Of a stretch of DNA of 64,000 nucleotides, positions 33,333-42,340 are shown one piece after another. The notes below the pieces were generated by a model that worked only from the letters and a program-made list of their open reading frames with translations, did not search any database and had not been told where the DNA came from. The stretch spans positions 62,001 through 126,000 of the forward strand of contig NZ_CP107799.1 in assembly GCF_041431135.1 (NCBI RefSeq). The letters run 5' to 3'. The stretch is from Streptomyces sp. NBC_00554 (GTDB lineage Bacteria; Actinomycetota; Actinomycetes; Streptomycetales; Streptomycetaceae). The translations under genes were made by a program, and so were the position numbers. How positions within the stretch are numbered: position 1 is the stretch's first letter; each line of letters opens with the position of its first letter.

Positions 33333-33638
33333 CGGCACAACCTGGACCAGTCCAGGTGATGAGGACCGCGGGCGCTGAAGCGGCGGTCGGGGCCGTCGTA
33401 GCCGAGACGGTGGCCGAAGACCGTAGCCGATCGAATGCGCCGGATCTGGTCCCGGCGGGACGCGATACCACGGTCAACGGCGGGTGGGCGGAACATCGCC
33501 AGCCAGGCCTCCCGCGTGGTGAAACGCAGCACAGTGCGTCCGCGCACTACAGCACTGCCGAAGCGCGCCCGCCCTATATACGACGTCCCGGGCGCGCTCG
33601 TCGCGTGCCCGGGACGTTCCGCCGCGGTGGCCGCTTTC
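33333..33638. other. Interval with a terminator and no recognised gene
   Basis: About 300 bases. It contains the hairpin at 33584-33616, serving the minus-strand beta-propeller gene. A minus-strand frame (AVVRGRTVLRFTTREAWLA and onward) has no start or identifiable family. Confidence 0.4.
33584..33616 (-). terminator. Hairpin terminator after the beta-propeller gene
   Basis: CGTCCCGGGC and GCCCGGGACG form a perfect 10-bp stem around a 13-base loop, 23 bases beyond the stop of the minus-strand gene. A good intrinsic terminator by streptomycete standards, without a U-tract. Confidence 0.65.
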
Positions 33639-34844
33639 TTACACCGCGGCGATGCCCTCCATGCCGGAGGCGGCGAAGGCGGGCAGTCCCGTGACCGTCG
33701 TGATCTTGGTGAGGGCGCCGGTGCGCCCGACACGGAAACCGTCGACGGTGCCGGAGGTCGCGTTCTGGACGTAGACGAACTTGTCGGCGGCGACGGCGAG
33801 GTCGATGACGCCCTGCGACATTCCGGACGGCGCGGCCGCGATGCCCGCCTCGTTGGTCAGGGCGAGTCGGCCGTGCGCGTCCTGGCGGTAGCCGCTGACG
33901 GTGGAGTTGCCGGTGTTGCCGCCGTAGAAGAAGTCACCGGCCCGCTCCAGCCAGCACAGGACCATCTGCCCGTTCGGCAAGGACGCCTGTAGGGTCTTCA
34001 ACTCGCCGTCGTGGCGCACCTTGTAGGTGGTGACGGTGGAGTTGGCGGCCTCGGCGACCAGCATGCGCCCGGACTTGTCGAAGGCGATGGCGAACGGCAC
34101 CATGCCCGCCGACTTGTTCACGACCGGCTTGTCCGCCACGAGGCCGTCCTTCCCCACGGGGAAGACCTCGATGGTGTTCGCCGACTTGGTGGTGACGACC
34201 AGGTCCCGGCCGTCCGGCGTGAACGCGACCTGCCCCGGCGAACTGCTGAACAACGGCACCTTCTCGTTCTTCAGCTCCAGACCGCGGTTCGAACCGCTCA
34301 GCGGCTTCAGCCCCTCGGAGGTGATCCGGAAGCCCTGGACGCTTCCCGCCCCGCCCGCGTTCATGACGTAGGCGAGATCCCCCGAGACCGTGACGGACGA
34401 AGGGAAGTCGCCTCCCGTGGACAATGTTTGACGGTCCGTCAACTTCTGGCCGTGCACGGCGAAGGACGTCAGGGTGCCGCTGCCCGCGTTGACCGCCAGG
34501 AGCCGGCCGGAACGGTGGTCGTAGACGAGCGATCCCTGCGAGGCGAGCGAGTCGGTGGGCGCGTCGGTCTGGTCGCCGCCCTTGCCGCCGGTCGCGTACT
34601 TCCCCGCGGCGGTCAACTGCCCGTCGTCGCCCCGGCGGAAGACGCGGATCGTGTTCCCGGCCAGCTCGTTGCCCTGGACGAAGACGGCGTGGTCGGCCTT
34701 CGAGGCGGCACGCGGGGCGGGTGAAACCTGCGACGCGGACGCGACGTTGACCGCGACCACAGCCGCCGCGACGGCCACCGCCCCTCCGCCCAAGACGGTC
34801 AGCCTCTTCTGCAGCTTCGACCTGCGTTTGCTGTGCCTGCTCAT
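33639..34844 (-). CDS. Secreted beta-propeller (lactonase-like) protein
   Basis: 401 residues from ATG 34844, with AGAGGAG upstream. A twin-basic N-terminus (RHSKRRSKLQKR) and hydrophobic stretch (VLGGGAVAVAAAVVAVNVASA) give a signal peptide or anchor. The body is built of repeated blades such as GSLVYDHRSGRLLAVNAGSG, SPGQVAFTPDGRDLVVTTKS and FAIAFDKSGRMLVAEAANST, typical of the 6-phosphogluconolactonase/YVTN seven-bladed beta-propeller class. Catalytic lactonase residues cannot be assigned, so a binding or structural role outside the cell is as likely. Monocistronic, with its own terminator. Confidence 0.85.
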   Translation of the reverse strand: MSRHSKRRSKLQKRLTVLGGGAVAVAAAVVAVNVASASQVSPAPRAASKADHAVFVQGNELAGNTIRVFRRGDDGQLTAAGKYATGGKGGDQTDAPTDSLASQGSLVYDHRSGRLLAVNAGSGTLTSFAVHGQKLTDRQTLSTGGDFPSSVTVSGDLAYVMNAGGAGSVQGFRITSEGLKPLSGSNRGLELKNEKVPLFSSSPGQVAFTPDGRDLVVTTKSANTIEVFPVGKDGLVADKPVVNKSAGMVPFAIAFDKSGRMLVAEAANSTVTTYKVRHDGELKTLQASLPNGQMVLCWLERAGDFFYGGNTGNSTVSGYRQDAHGRLALTNEAGIAAAPSGMSQGVIDLAVAADKFVYVQNATSGTVDGFRVGRTGALTKITTVTGLPAFAASGMEGIAAV

Positions 34845-34923
34845 GTGCGGCTCCTCTGGCCCGGGGTGTGTGGGACCAGAGTTGCCACTGTGCAGCGCCG
34901 TATGAAGGCGTTCGGACACCGCG

Positions 34924-36144
34924 TCAGACTCTCGTAAGGTCCTTGCGCAGCTCTCCCCCCTGGGCGACCAGCACGACATTCTCCGGCCGGCCAAGGCTGC
35001 CGATGTCGCGCAAGGGGTCTTGGTCGACCGCCACGAAGTCCGCAGTCTTCCCCGCCTCCAGGGAGCCGAGTCGGTCGTCGACCCCGAGGAGTCGAGCCGC
35101 GGTGAGCGTGCCTGAGGTGATCGCGGCGAGTGGGTCCATGCCGAGTTCCATCAGGTGCGACAACTCGCTCAGGTTTCGGCCGTGTTCGACGACACCGGCG
35201 TCCGTGCCGAGGACGATCGGGACGCCGCGGGCGATGGCGTGCGCGATGTTCTCCTTGGTGATGCCGGACCAGCGGCTCTTCTTGCGGAAGTGGTAGTCGG
35301 GCATGGCCGCCTGGTCGAGTGGGGCGAAGACCGTGGCGAGGGTGGGGACGAGGAAGGCTCCCCGCTCCAGGGCCAAGTCGCATAGCTCGTCGGTCATGCC
35401 GTAGCCGTGCTCGATGCTGGTGACACCGGCTTGGAGGGCGTTGCGGATGCCCGCGGTGCCCTGGGCGTGGGCGGCGACCGTCTTGCCGCGATGTCGTCGG
35501 GCCTCGTCGACAACTGCCTTCAACTCGTCGAGGGTCAGCCCCTCGTCGTCGGGGTCGTCGTGCGGGCTGCCCATGCCGCCGGTGGCGCAGACCTTGATGA
35601 GGTCCGCGCCGTCGCGCAGCATGCGCCTGGCCGCGATCCGTACCTCGTCGGGGGTGTCGGCGAGCTCGGTCAGATGGGGAGCGGCGTTCACCCCGCTGGG
35701 CAGCGAGCAGTCGGCGTGGCCGCCGGTGTGGCCTATGACCTTGACGGCGGTCTGGAGCCGGGGGCCTTCGACGAGGCCACGTTCGACGGCGGTGCGATAG
35801 CCCGCGGGCAGACCGCCGAGGTCGCGCAGGGCCGTCACACCCGCGTCGAGGGTCGTGCGAAGTCGCCGCGCGATCTCGAAGGTCTCCACCGTCGGGTCGG
35901 TGGTCAGGCCTGCGGTGAGCCCGCGTCCCGGGGTCATGCACAGGTGCGTGTGACAGTCGAAGAAGCCGGGGAGCAGGGTGCGACCGCGCAGGTCCACTGT
36001 CACCGCCGTCGGTGTCGGGGGCGCCGTGGCCGCCGGTCCCACATAGGCGATGAGACCGGCGTCGTCCACGACGAGGACCGCGTCCGGTACGGGCGCGGCT
36101 CCGGTTCCGTCGATCAGAGTCGCGTGCTGGTAGCGGGTGTTCAT
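34924..36144 (-). CDS. Metal-dependent amidohydrolase
   Basis: 406 residues from ATG 36144, overlapping the rhamnosidase stop (ATGA). Superfamily motifs are complete: FFDCHTHLCM (HxH), DLIKVCATGG (Lys), VAAHAQGTAGI (His), SIEHGYGMTDE (His) and LGTDAGVVEHGRN (Asp). It is of the same class as the 28.4 kb amidohydrolase, sharing block order and spacing. As the last cistron of the 50.9-34.9 kb array, it probably hydrolyses an amide or cyclic bond in the aglycone after sugar removal by the adjacent GH78. Terminator not evident. Substrate unknown. Confidence 0.88.
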   Translation of the reverse strand: MNTRYQHATLIDGTGAAPVPDAVLVVDDAGLIAYVGPAATAPPTPTAVTVDLRGRTLLPGFFDCHTHLCMTPGRGLTAGLTTDPTVETFEIARRLRTTLDAGVTALRDLGGLPAGYRTAVERGLVEGPRLQTAVKVIGHTGGHADCSLPSGVNAAPHLTELADTPDEVRIAARRMLRDGADLIKVCATGGMGSPHDDPDDEGLTLDELKAVVDEARRHRGKTVAAHAQGTAGIRNALQAGVTSIEHGYGMTDELCDLALERGAFLVPTLATVFAPLDQAAMPDYHFRKKSRWSGITKENIAHAIARGVPIVLGTDAGVVEHGRNLSELSHLMELGMDPLAAITSGTLTAARLLGVDDRLGSLEAGKTADFVAVDQDPLRDIGSLGRPENVVLVAQGGELRKDLTRV

Positions 36145-38696
36145 GGCATCTCCGTGAGGAAGCGGTGTTCGCCGGAGCCGACTTCGGGGCGCTCCGCCAT
36201 GCCCGGCAGGTCGATCAGTGCGGTGCTGCCGGGCGGGACCGTGACCGTCACACGCAGCACTCCGTCGGTGCGGGTCCAGGACACGGCGGCGCGGCCGTAC
36301 GGCGTTTCGTGTGTGGCGGAGGCGTGGGTGAGTCCGCCGCCGGGGCGGGGTCGGACCAGCAGGCGGCGGTAGCCGGGGGCCGCGGGAGCGAGCCCGGCGA
36401 CAGTGCGGTGCAGCCAGTCGGCGACGGCGCCGAGGGCGTAGTGGTTGAAGGAGGTCATCTCGCCGGGGTTGACCGTGCCGTCCGGCAGCATGCTGTCCCA
36501 GCGTTCCCAGACGGTGGTCGCGCCCATGGTGACCGGGTAGAGCCACGACGGGCACGTCTTCGTCAGCAGCAGTCGGTACGCCGTGTCGTACTCCCCCGCG
36601 TCGCACAGCGCGTCGCAGATCAGCGGCGTGCCGACGAAGCCGGTGCCGATATGGAAGCCGCCCTCGCTGACGAGTTCGGCGAGGCGGCGTCCCGCTGGTG
36701 CCCGTTGGTCGTCGGCGAGCAGGTCGAAGCGCAGGGCGAGGGCGTACGCGGTCTGGGCGTCGTTCGTCAGGAGGCCGCCCGGGGCGACGTACTCGTCGCG
36801 GAAGGCGGCCCGTACCGTCTCGGCCAGCTTCGTGTAGTGCGCGAAGTCGTCCTCCCTGCCCAGGAGTTGGGCGGTGCGGCCGAGCAGGGAGGCCGAGTGG
36901 GCGTAGTAGGCGGTGGCGACCAGTTGTCCGTCGGTGCGGGCGTCGCCGGGGTGGTCCGGCGGGGCGGTGGGGTCGAGCCAGTCGCCGAGCTGACGGTCGG
37001 TGTTCCACAGGTGCCGGTCACCGGCCACGGCGGTGATGCCCTCGACCCAGGCCTCCATGCTGTCGTACTGAGCGGCGAGGATGCCGAGGTCGCCGTAGCG
37101 CTCGTACATCACCCAGGGCACGATGACCGCCGCGTCGCCCCAGGCGGCGGCGCGCAGTTCGGGGAAGCGGTCGGGGAAGAAGGGCACGTACATCGGTACC
37201 CGGCCGTCCGGGTACTGCTGGGCGGCGAGGTCGGTCAGCCAGGAGCGCAGGAGGCCGGAGCAGTCGTAGAGGAAGGTCGCGGTGGGGGCGAAGATCTGTA
37301 CGTCGCCGGTCCAGCCGAGGCGTTCGTCGCGCTGCGGGCAGTCGGTGGGGATGTCGACGAAGTTGCCGCGCATGCCCCACACCACGTTCTCGTGCAGGCG
37401 GTTGAGCAGCGGATCGGAGCAGGTGAACCAGCCGGTGCGGCGCATGTCGGTGTGCAGGACGACGGCCTGGATGTCGCCTTCGCCCATCTCCCCCGGCCAG
37501 CCGGTGACTTCGGCATAGCGGAAGCCGTGGAAGGTGAAGCGTGGCTCCCACTCCTCGCCGCCCGCCTCGCCCCGCAGGGTGTACGTGTCCGTGGCGCGGG
37601 CCTCGCGCAGCGGGCGCACGGCGAGTTCGCCGTCCTCCAGCACTTCGGCGTGGCGCAGGGTGACGGTGTGTCCGGCCTCGCCGGTGACCCGGATGTGGAG
37701 GCGGCCGACGAGGTTCTGGCCGAAGTCGAGGATCGTACGGCCGGACGGTGAGGTGAGGACGGTGACGGGAGCCAGTGTTTCGGTACGGCGTACGGGCGGG
37801 CCGTCCGGGGCGACGAGCGGTGCCAGGTCGTAGGGCAGGACCTCGACCGGGCTCCACTCGGTGGGTACGCGGCGTGCGTCGTACTCCTCGCCCTCGTAGA
37901 TCCCGGAGCTGAGGATCGGGCCGTGTGCGGCCTGCCATCCCGCGTCGCTGCCGAAGGTCTCGGTGGTGCCGTCGGTGTAGCGGACCTCGATCTGGACGAG
38001 GGCGGCCAGCCGGTCTCCGTAGATGTTGCGGCGTCCGCCGCCGAAGCCGATCCGGCCGCGGAACCAGCCGTCGGCCAGCAGCACGCCGACCGTGTTGGTC
38101 CCCGTGTGCAGCGCCTCGGTGATGTCGTACGTCTGGTGGCGCAGCCGCTCGGTGTAGTGGGTCCAGCCGGGGGCCAGGACGTGGTCGCCGACGCGTACGC
38201 CGTTGATCTCGGCCTCGTACAGGCCGTGGCTCGTGGCGTAGAGGCGGGCGGAGGCCACGGGCGCGCGCAGCCGGAAGGTGCCGCGCAGTACGGGGGGCGA
38301 GACCTGCCGGTCGGTGGCCTCGGGCCAAGCCGGGGACACCAAGTGGGCCTGCCAGTCGGCCGGTTCGAGCAGCCCGGCCTCGACCGTCAGCGGAGCGGAC
38401 CATGGGCTCGCGCTCGCGCCGTCCGACCCCCATACCCGTACGGACACGTCGACTTGCTGCCGCGAGCACAGGGGGTCGCCGGGCCAGAGCACCAGGACCG
38501 AGTCCGCGGACAGGCGACGGGCGGTGTACAACTCCCGCTCGCCGTCCGTGAGTCGGATCTCGTACGCCGACTGGGTCCAACCCGGACGGGTGGTGACGGT
38601 CTGCCAGGTCAGCCGGGGGCGGGGCTCGCCGATCCCGAGCGGCTCTCTGTGGTGCTCGGCCCTTAGTCCAGTCACGTGGATGTCCTGGTCAGGCAT
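36141..38696 (-). CDS. Alpha-L-rhamnosidase, glycoside hydrolase family 78
   Basis: 851 residues; start ATG 38696 with AGAGGAGG inside the upstream kinase gene (8-base overlap). The N-terminal beta domains (GLRAEHHREPLGIGEPRPRL, TWQTV) precede the concanavalin-like and (alpha/alpha)6 barrel domains. GH78 catalytic blocks are clear: FVDIPTDCPQRDERLGWTGD (acid Glu in DERLGW) and TTVWERWDSMLPDG (base Glu in VWERWD), then MTSFNHYALGAV. No signal peptide, so it is cytoplasmic and acts on imported rhamnosides. It removes terminal L-rhamnose from plant glycosides such as flavonoid rutinosides or from saponins. Fits the ABC importer and sugar-processing genes upstream. Confidence 0.95.
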   Translation of the reverse strand: MPDQDIHVTGLRAEHHREPLGIGEPRPRLTWQTVTTRPGWTQSAYEIRLTDGERELYTARRLSADSVLVLWPGDPLCSRQQVDVSVRVWGSDGASASPWSAPLTVEAGLLEPADWQAHLVSPAWPEATDRQVSPPVLRGTFRLRAPVASARLYATSHGLYEAEINGVRVGDHVLAPGWTHYTERLRHQTYDITEALHTGTNTVGVLLADGWFRGRIGFGGGRRNIYGDRLAALVQIEVRYTDGTTETFGSDAGWQAAHGPILSSGIYEGEEYDARRVPTEWSPVEVLPYDLAPLVAPDGPPVRRTETLAPVTVLTSPSGRTILDFGQNLVGRLHIRVTGEAGHTVTLRHAEVLEDGELAVRPLREARATDTYTLRGEAGGEEWEPRFTFHGFRYAEVTGWPGEMGEGDIQAVVLHTDMRRTGWFTCSDPLLNRLHENVVWGMRGNFVDIPTDCPQRDERLGWTGDVQIFAPTATFLYDCSGLLRSWLTDLAAQQYPDGRVPMYVPFFPDRFPELRAAAWGDAAVIVPWVMYERYGDLGILAAQYDSMEAWVEGITAVAGDRHLWNTDRQLGDWLDPTAPPDHPGDARTDGQLVATAYYAHSASLLGRTAQLLGREDDFAHYTKLAETVRAAFRDEYVAPGGLLTNDAQTAYALALRFDLLADDQRAPAGRRLAELVSEGGFHIGTGFVGTPLICDALCDAGEYDTAYRLLLTKTCPSWLYPVTMGATTVWERWDSMLPDGTVNPGEMTSFNHYALGAVADWLHRTVAGLAPAAPGYRRLLVRPRPGGGLTHASATHETPYGRAAVSWTRTDGVLRVTVTVPPGSTALIDLPGMAERPEVGSGEHRFLTEMP

Positions 38697-40155
38697 GATC
38701 CTCCTCTGGGACGAGAGGGAGAGCGAAGTGGAAGACCGCTCCCTGCGGCTGGTTGCCGGCCGCGTGGATACGGCCGCCGTGGCGGGTGATGATGCGGTGA
38801 CTCAGGGCCAGGCCGATGCCGCTGCCGTTCTCCTTCGCGGTGAAGACGCCGTCGAAGATCCGGTCGCCGGGGAGGTCGGCCGGCAGGCCCCGGCCGTGGT
38901 CACGGACGGCGAGTTCGGCGTTTCCGTCCGCCGTCCGCCGCGTGGTGAGTTCGACCTTGCGCTCCCCCGCTGGCCAACTCGCCATCTCCTCAATGGCGTT
39001 GAAGGCGAGGTTCATGACGACCTGCCCGATGAGGACGTTCTCGCAGCGCACCGGGAGGGGCGCGTCGGTCAGGCCGAACTCGACGTCCACGGCGTGCTGT
39101 TGGGCTCTCAGGTCGATGAAGTAGGCGCAGTCCTCGACGATCGTGTTGAGGTCGGTCAGCTGCTCGGACTGTTCCAGGCGGCCCACGTACTGCCGCAGGC
39201 TGCCCAGGATCCGCCGGGCCCGCTCGATCTGCCGTACGGCGTTGTCCAGCCCCCAGGCGACGGACTCGTCGCCGACGGCGAGCCGACCGCGGGCTCCCTC
39301 CACGAAGTTGTACGCGGCGGCGAGCGGCTGACTCACCTCGTGCGCGATCGCCATCGCCATGTCGCCCATGGCGTTGTAGCGGGCGAGGTGGTTCATGTGC
39401 TGGGTGTCCCGGCGGTGTTCCTCTTCGGCGCGCACCCGGTCGGTGATGTCGTAGAAGAGCAGGAGCCGGCCGCGCAGATCGCTCTCGATGTCGATGTGCT
39501 GGCAGGTGACCGCGTACCAGCGCGGTTCGCCGCCGGGTGCGGCGAGACGGTAGCGGCCCTCACGCTCGGGGACGGTGCCGTCGCGGCAGTAGTCCGCGAA
39601 GTCGGTACCGTGCAGGGCCGGTACGTCGACGCCGAGCAGCTTGGCGGCGGACTCACTCGCGAAGACCACACCGCCGTCGTCGTCGAGGACGACGATGCCC
39701 TCGGCCAGATTGCCGAGGAAGGTGCGCAGTCGTCCCTCGGTGCGGAACAGATCGTGGCGGACGGCCTTCTCCTCGGCGATGTCGCGGAACTGGACCATCA
39801 CGACGGGGCGCAACGGCAGGTCAACGCGGATCGCGATGGCCTCGGTCAGGATCTCCTCGCCGCTCTTGGAGCGGTAGCACCACTCGGTGGCGCTGACGCC
39901 GTCCTCGACCGCCTGCCCGAGCCAGCGGTGACCCAACTCCCGGCTGTACTGGCGGGCGTTCTTGCTCATGTCGGGGGCCTTGAGCGGCTTCAGTTCGGCG
40001 ACGGTCCACTCCAGCAGGTCGCAGGCCGCCTGGTTCGCCCAGAGGATGTCGTACGTCCTCGCGTCGTGGAGCAGCACGCAGTACTTCAACGCCTGGGTCA
40101 GGGCCCGGAAGTCGGCCGGTTCGAGATCGTTCATGCGGCCTGCCCTCGCTCTCAT
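38689..40155 (-). CDS. Soluble PAS-domain sensor histidine kinase, FixL-like
   Basis: 488 residues from ATG 40155, overlapping the regulator stop (ATGA). No transmembrane segment, so it senses an intracellular signal. Two PAS domains lie at about residues 10-130 and 140-260 (LLHDARTYDILWANQAACDL; GRLRTFLGNLAEGIVVLDDD). The HisKA region has the phospho-His in MAIAHEVSQPLAAAYNF. The ATPase has N-box NLAFNAIEEM, G1 RDHGRGLP and G2 GSGIGLALS. FixL/TtrS-type kinases pair with FixJ-type regulators, as here. It is embedded between the regulator and the rhamnosidase, so it very likely senses a metabolite of the operon and phosphorylates the adjacent regulator. Confidence 0.9.
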   Translation of the reverse strand: MRARAGRMNDLEPADFRALTQALKYCVLLHDARTYDILWANQAACDLLEWTVAELKPLKAPDMSKNARQYSRELGHRWLGQAVEDGVSATEWCYRSKSGEEILTEAIAIRVDLPLRPVVMVQFRDIAEEKAVRHDLFRTEGRLRTFLGNLAEGIVVLDDDGGVVFASESAAKLLGVDVPALHGTDFADYCRDGTVPEREGRYRLAAPGGEPRWYAVTCQHIDIESDLRGRLLLFYDITDRVRAEEEHRRDTQHMNHLARYNAMGDMAMAIAHEVSQPLAAAYNFVEGARGRLAVGDESVAWGLDNAVRQIERARRILGSLRQYVGRLEQSEQLTDLNTIVEDCAYFIDLRAQQHAVDVEFGLTDAPLPVRCENVLIGQVVMNLAFNAIEEMASWPAGERKVELTTRRTADGNAELAVRDHGRGLPADLPGDRIFDGVFTAKENGSGIGLALSHRIITRHGGRIHAAGNQPQGAVFHFALPLVPEEDHA

Positions 40156-40769
40156 CGGGCGGCCGGGAGCCGCAGTCCCAGCCGGAGTACGTCGCGGACC
40201 AGCGTCGCGATGCTCTCCGCGCCGGTCTTCTCCCGGACACGGGTGCGGTGTACGTCGACGGTCTTCGTGCTGATGCCGAGCCGCCCGGCGATCTGTTTGC
40301 TGGGCACGCCGTCCACCACCAGGTGCAGCACCTCCCGTTCACGGGAGGTCAGGCTGTCCAACCGCCGCAGCAGCTCGCGCCGTTGGGCCAGTTCCTCGAA
40401 GCGCTCCCGTGCCGTCCGCTGCGCCGCCTGCACGACGTCGAGCATGTGCTGGGGGTCGTACGGCTTCTCCAGGAAGTCGACGGCCCCGTTCTGGAGGGCC
40501 CGTACCGACATTCGGATGTCTCCGTGGGCCGAGACGAAGACGACGGGCAGCGCCGCGCCCGCCTCGTTCAGCATCTCCTGCACGCCGAACCCGCTGATCT
40601 CCGGCATCCGCACGTCGAGGACCAGGCAGGCGGGCCGGTCCCGGTCGTAGGACCGCAGGAAGGTCCGGGCGTCGGAGAAGCACTGGGAACGGATGCCCAC
40701 CGATTCCAGGAGCCAGGCCAGCGAGGTGCACAAATCCTCGTCGTCGTCCAGGATGTAGACGAGGCACAT
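40152..40769 (-). CDS. FixJ/NarL-type response regulator
   Basis: 205 residues from ATG 40769 (TGAGATG junction with the gene before). Receiver: acidic cluster DDDEDL, phospho-Asp in LVLDVRMPEISGFG and Lys in FLEKPYDPQHM. Output: LuxR-type HTH LTSREREVLHLVVDGVPSKQ, then IAGRLGISTKTVDVHRTRVR. The FixJ subfamily is defined by PDFLEKP and the DNA-binding end. Its kinase is the next gene. Targets are unknown, but its place inside the uptake operon points to control of that operon. The presence of a two-component pair inside a catabolic operon is unusual. Confidence 0.93.
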   Translation of the reverse strand: MCLVYILDDDEDLCTSLAWLLESVGIRSQCFSDARTFLRSYDRDRPACLVLDVRMPEISGFGVQEMLNEAGAALPVVFVSAHGDIRMSVRALQNGAVDFLEKPYDPQHMLDVVQAAQRTARERFEELAQRRELLRRLDSLTSREREVLHLVVDGVPSKQIAGRLGISTKTVDVHRTRVREKTGAESIATLVRDVLRLGLRLPAAR

Positions 40770-40770
40770 C

Positions 40771-41043
40771 TCAATCGCCCCAGGCAGCCTGGGCGATCCA
40801 GTACTCGCTGCCGTCGGCGCTGACGCCGCGCTTCCACTCGCTGGTGCGTCGCAGGGCGGGTTCGACCCGCGTGGTCGCCGCATCGGCGCCGTCGGGGCCG
40901 TCCTGATCGACCTGCCAGTGGACCCAGTTGACCTCTCGGCCCGCGCTGTCGTGCACGAACAGGTCGACGTGGTGCCAGCCGTACTGGTGGGTGTCGGCGT
41001 AGCAGGTCAGGAACATCGTCCGGTCGTCGGTGTCCGCGCTCAT
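40771..41043 (-). CDS. Small protein of unknown function
   Basis: 90 residues from ATG 41043. Its ATG shares one base with the upstream stop (TGATG), and its own stop is one base from the regulator start, so it is tightly coupled. It is acidic and Trp/Tyr/His-rich: TMFLTCYADTHQYGWHHVDL, EVNWVHWQVDQDGPD and SEYWIAQAAWGD. A mixed beta pattern is likely, with no signal peptide. I do not recognise a family. It may be a subunit or binding partner of the SnoaL protein encoded just before it, perhaps with His/Trp residues contacting a bound ligand. Confidence 0.6.
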   Translation of the reverse strand: MSADTDDRTMFLTCYADTHQYGWHHVDLFVHDSAGREVNWVHWQVDQDGPDGADAATTRVEPALRRTSEWKRGVSADGSEYWIAQAAWGD

Positions 41044-41482
41044 CACTCTCCCGTCAACGGTGCGCTGAAAAGCCGTTCCGTACGGAAGGCCGAGATACGG
41101 GGATGATCCGGGCCGATCCGGAAGGTCACGTCGAGCTTTGCGACCAGGACCTCGGTGGCGCCCGACTCGTAGCGCGAGAGCTGCTGCATCGGCCAACTCC
41201 CCTGGGCGGTAACTCCCTTGACGTCGACCGTGCCAGGGAAGAGCAAGTGCACGTTCGTACGGAAGTGAGGGGTGGGCGGCAGATAGGCCGACAGCATCCC
41301 GACGATCGCCTCGCGACCCTCGGTGCGGCCGAACTTCTCGGCGTACTCGCTGCCGCCGCCCTCCCAGACCGCGTCCTCGGTGAAAAGGTCCCCCAACTCG
41401 CCTTCCGTACGCACCGGAACGTCACAGAGGGCGAGATAGCGGGCCAGAGTGTCCACGACCAACCTCTCGCTCGATTCCTCGC

Positions 41483-41486
<4 letters not shown>
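41043..41486 (-). CDS. SnoaL-like (NTF2-fold) protein
   Basis: 147 residues from ATG 41486, overlapping the ATPase stop (ATGA). NTF2-fold pattern: RLVVDTLARYLALCDVPVRT, DLFTEDAVWEGGGSEYAEKF, REAIVGMLSAYLPPTPHFRT and NVHLLFPGTVDVKGVTAQGS. The His/Asp dyad region is HLLFPG. In this operon it may be an isomerase, dehydratase or binding protein for the aglycone or an intermediate of sugar catabolism. It is coupled to a small unknown gene downstream; the two may form a complex. Substrate unknown. Confidence 0.82.
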
Positions 41487-42336
<850 letters not shown>

Positions 42337-42340
<4 letters not shown>

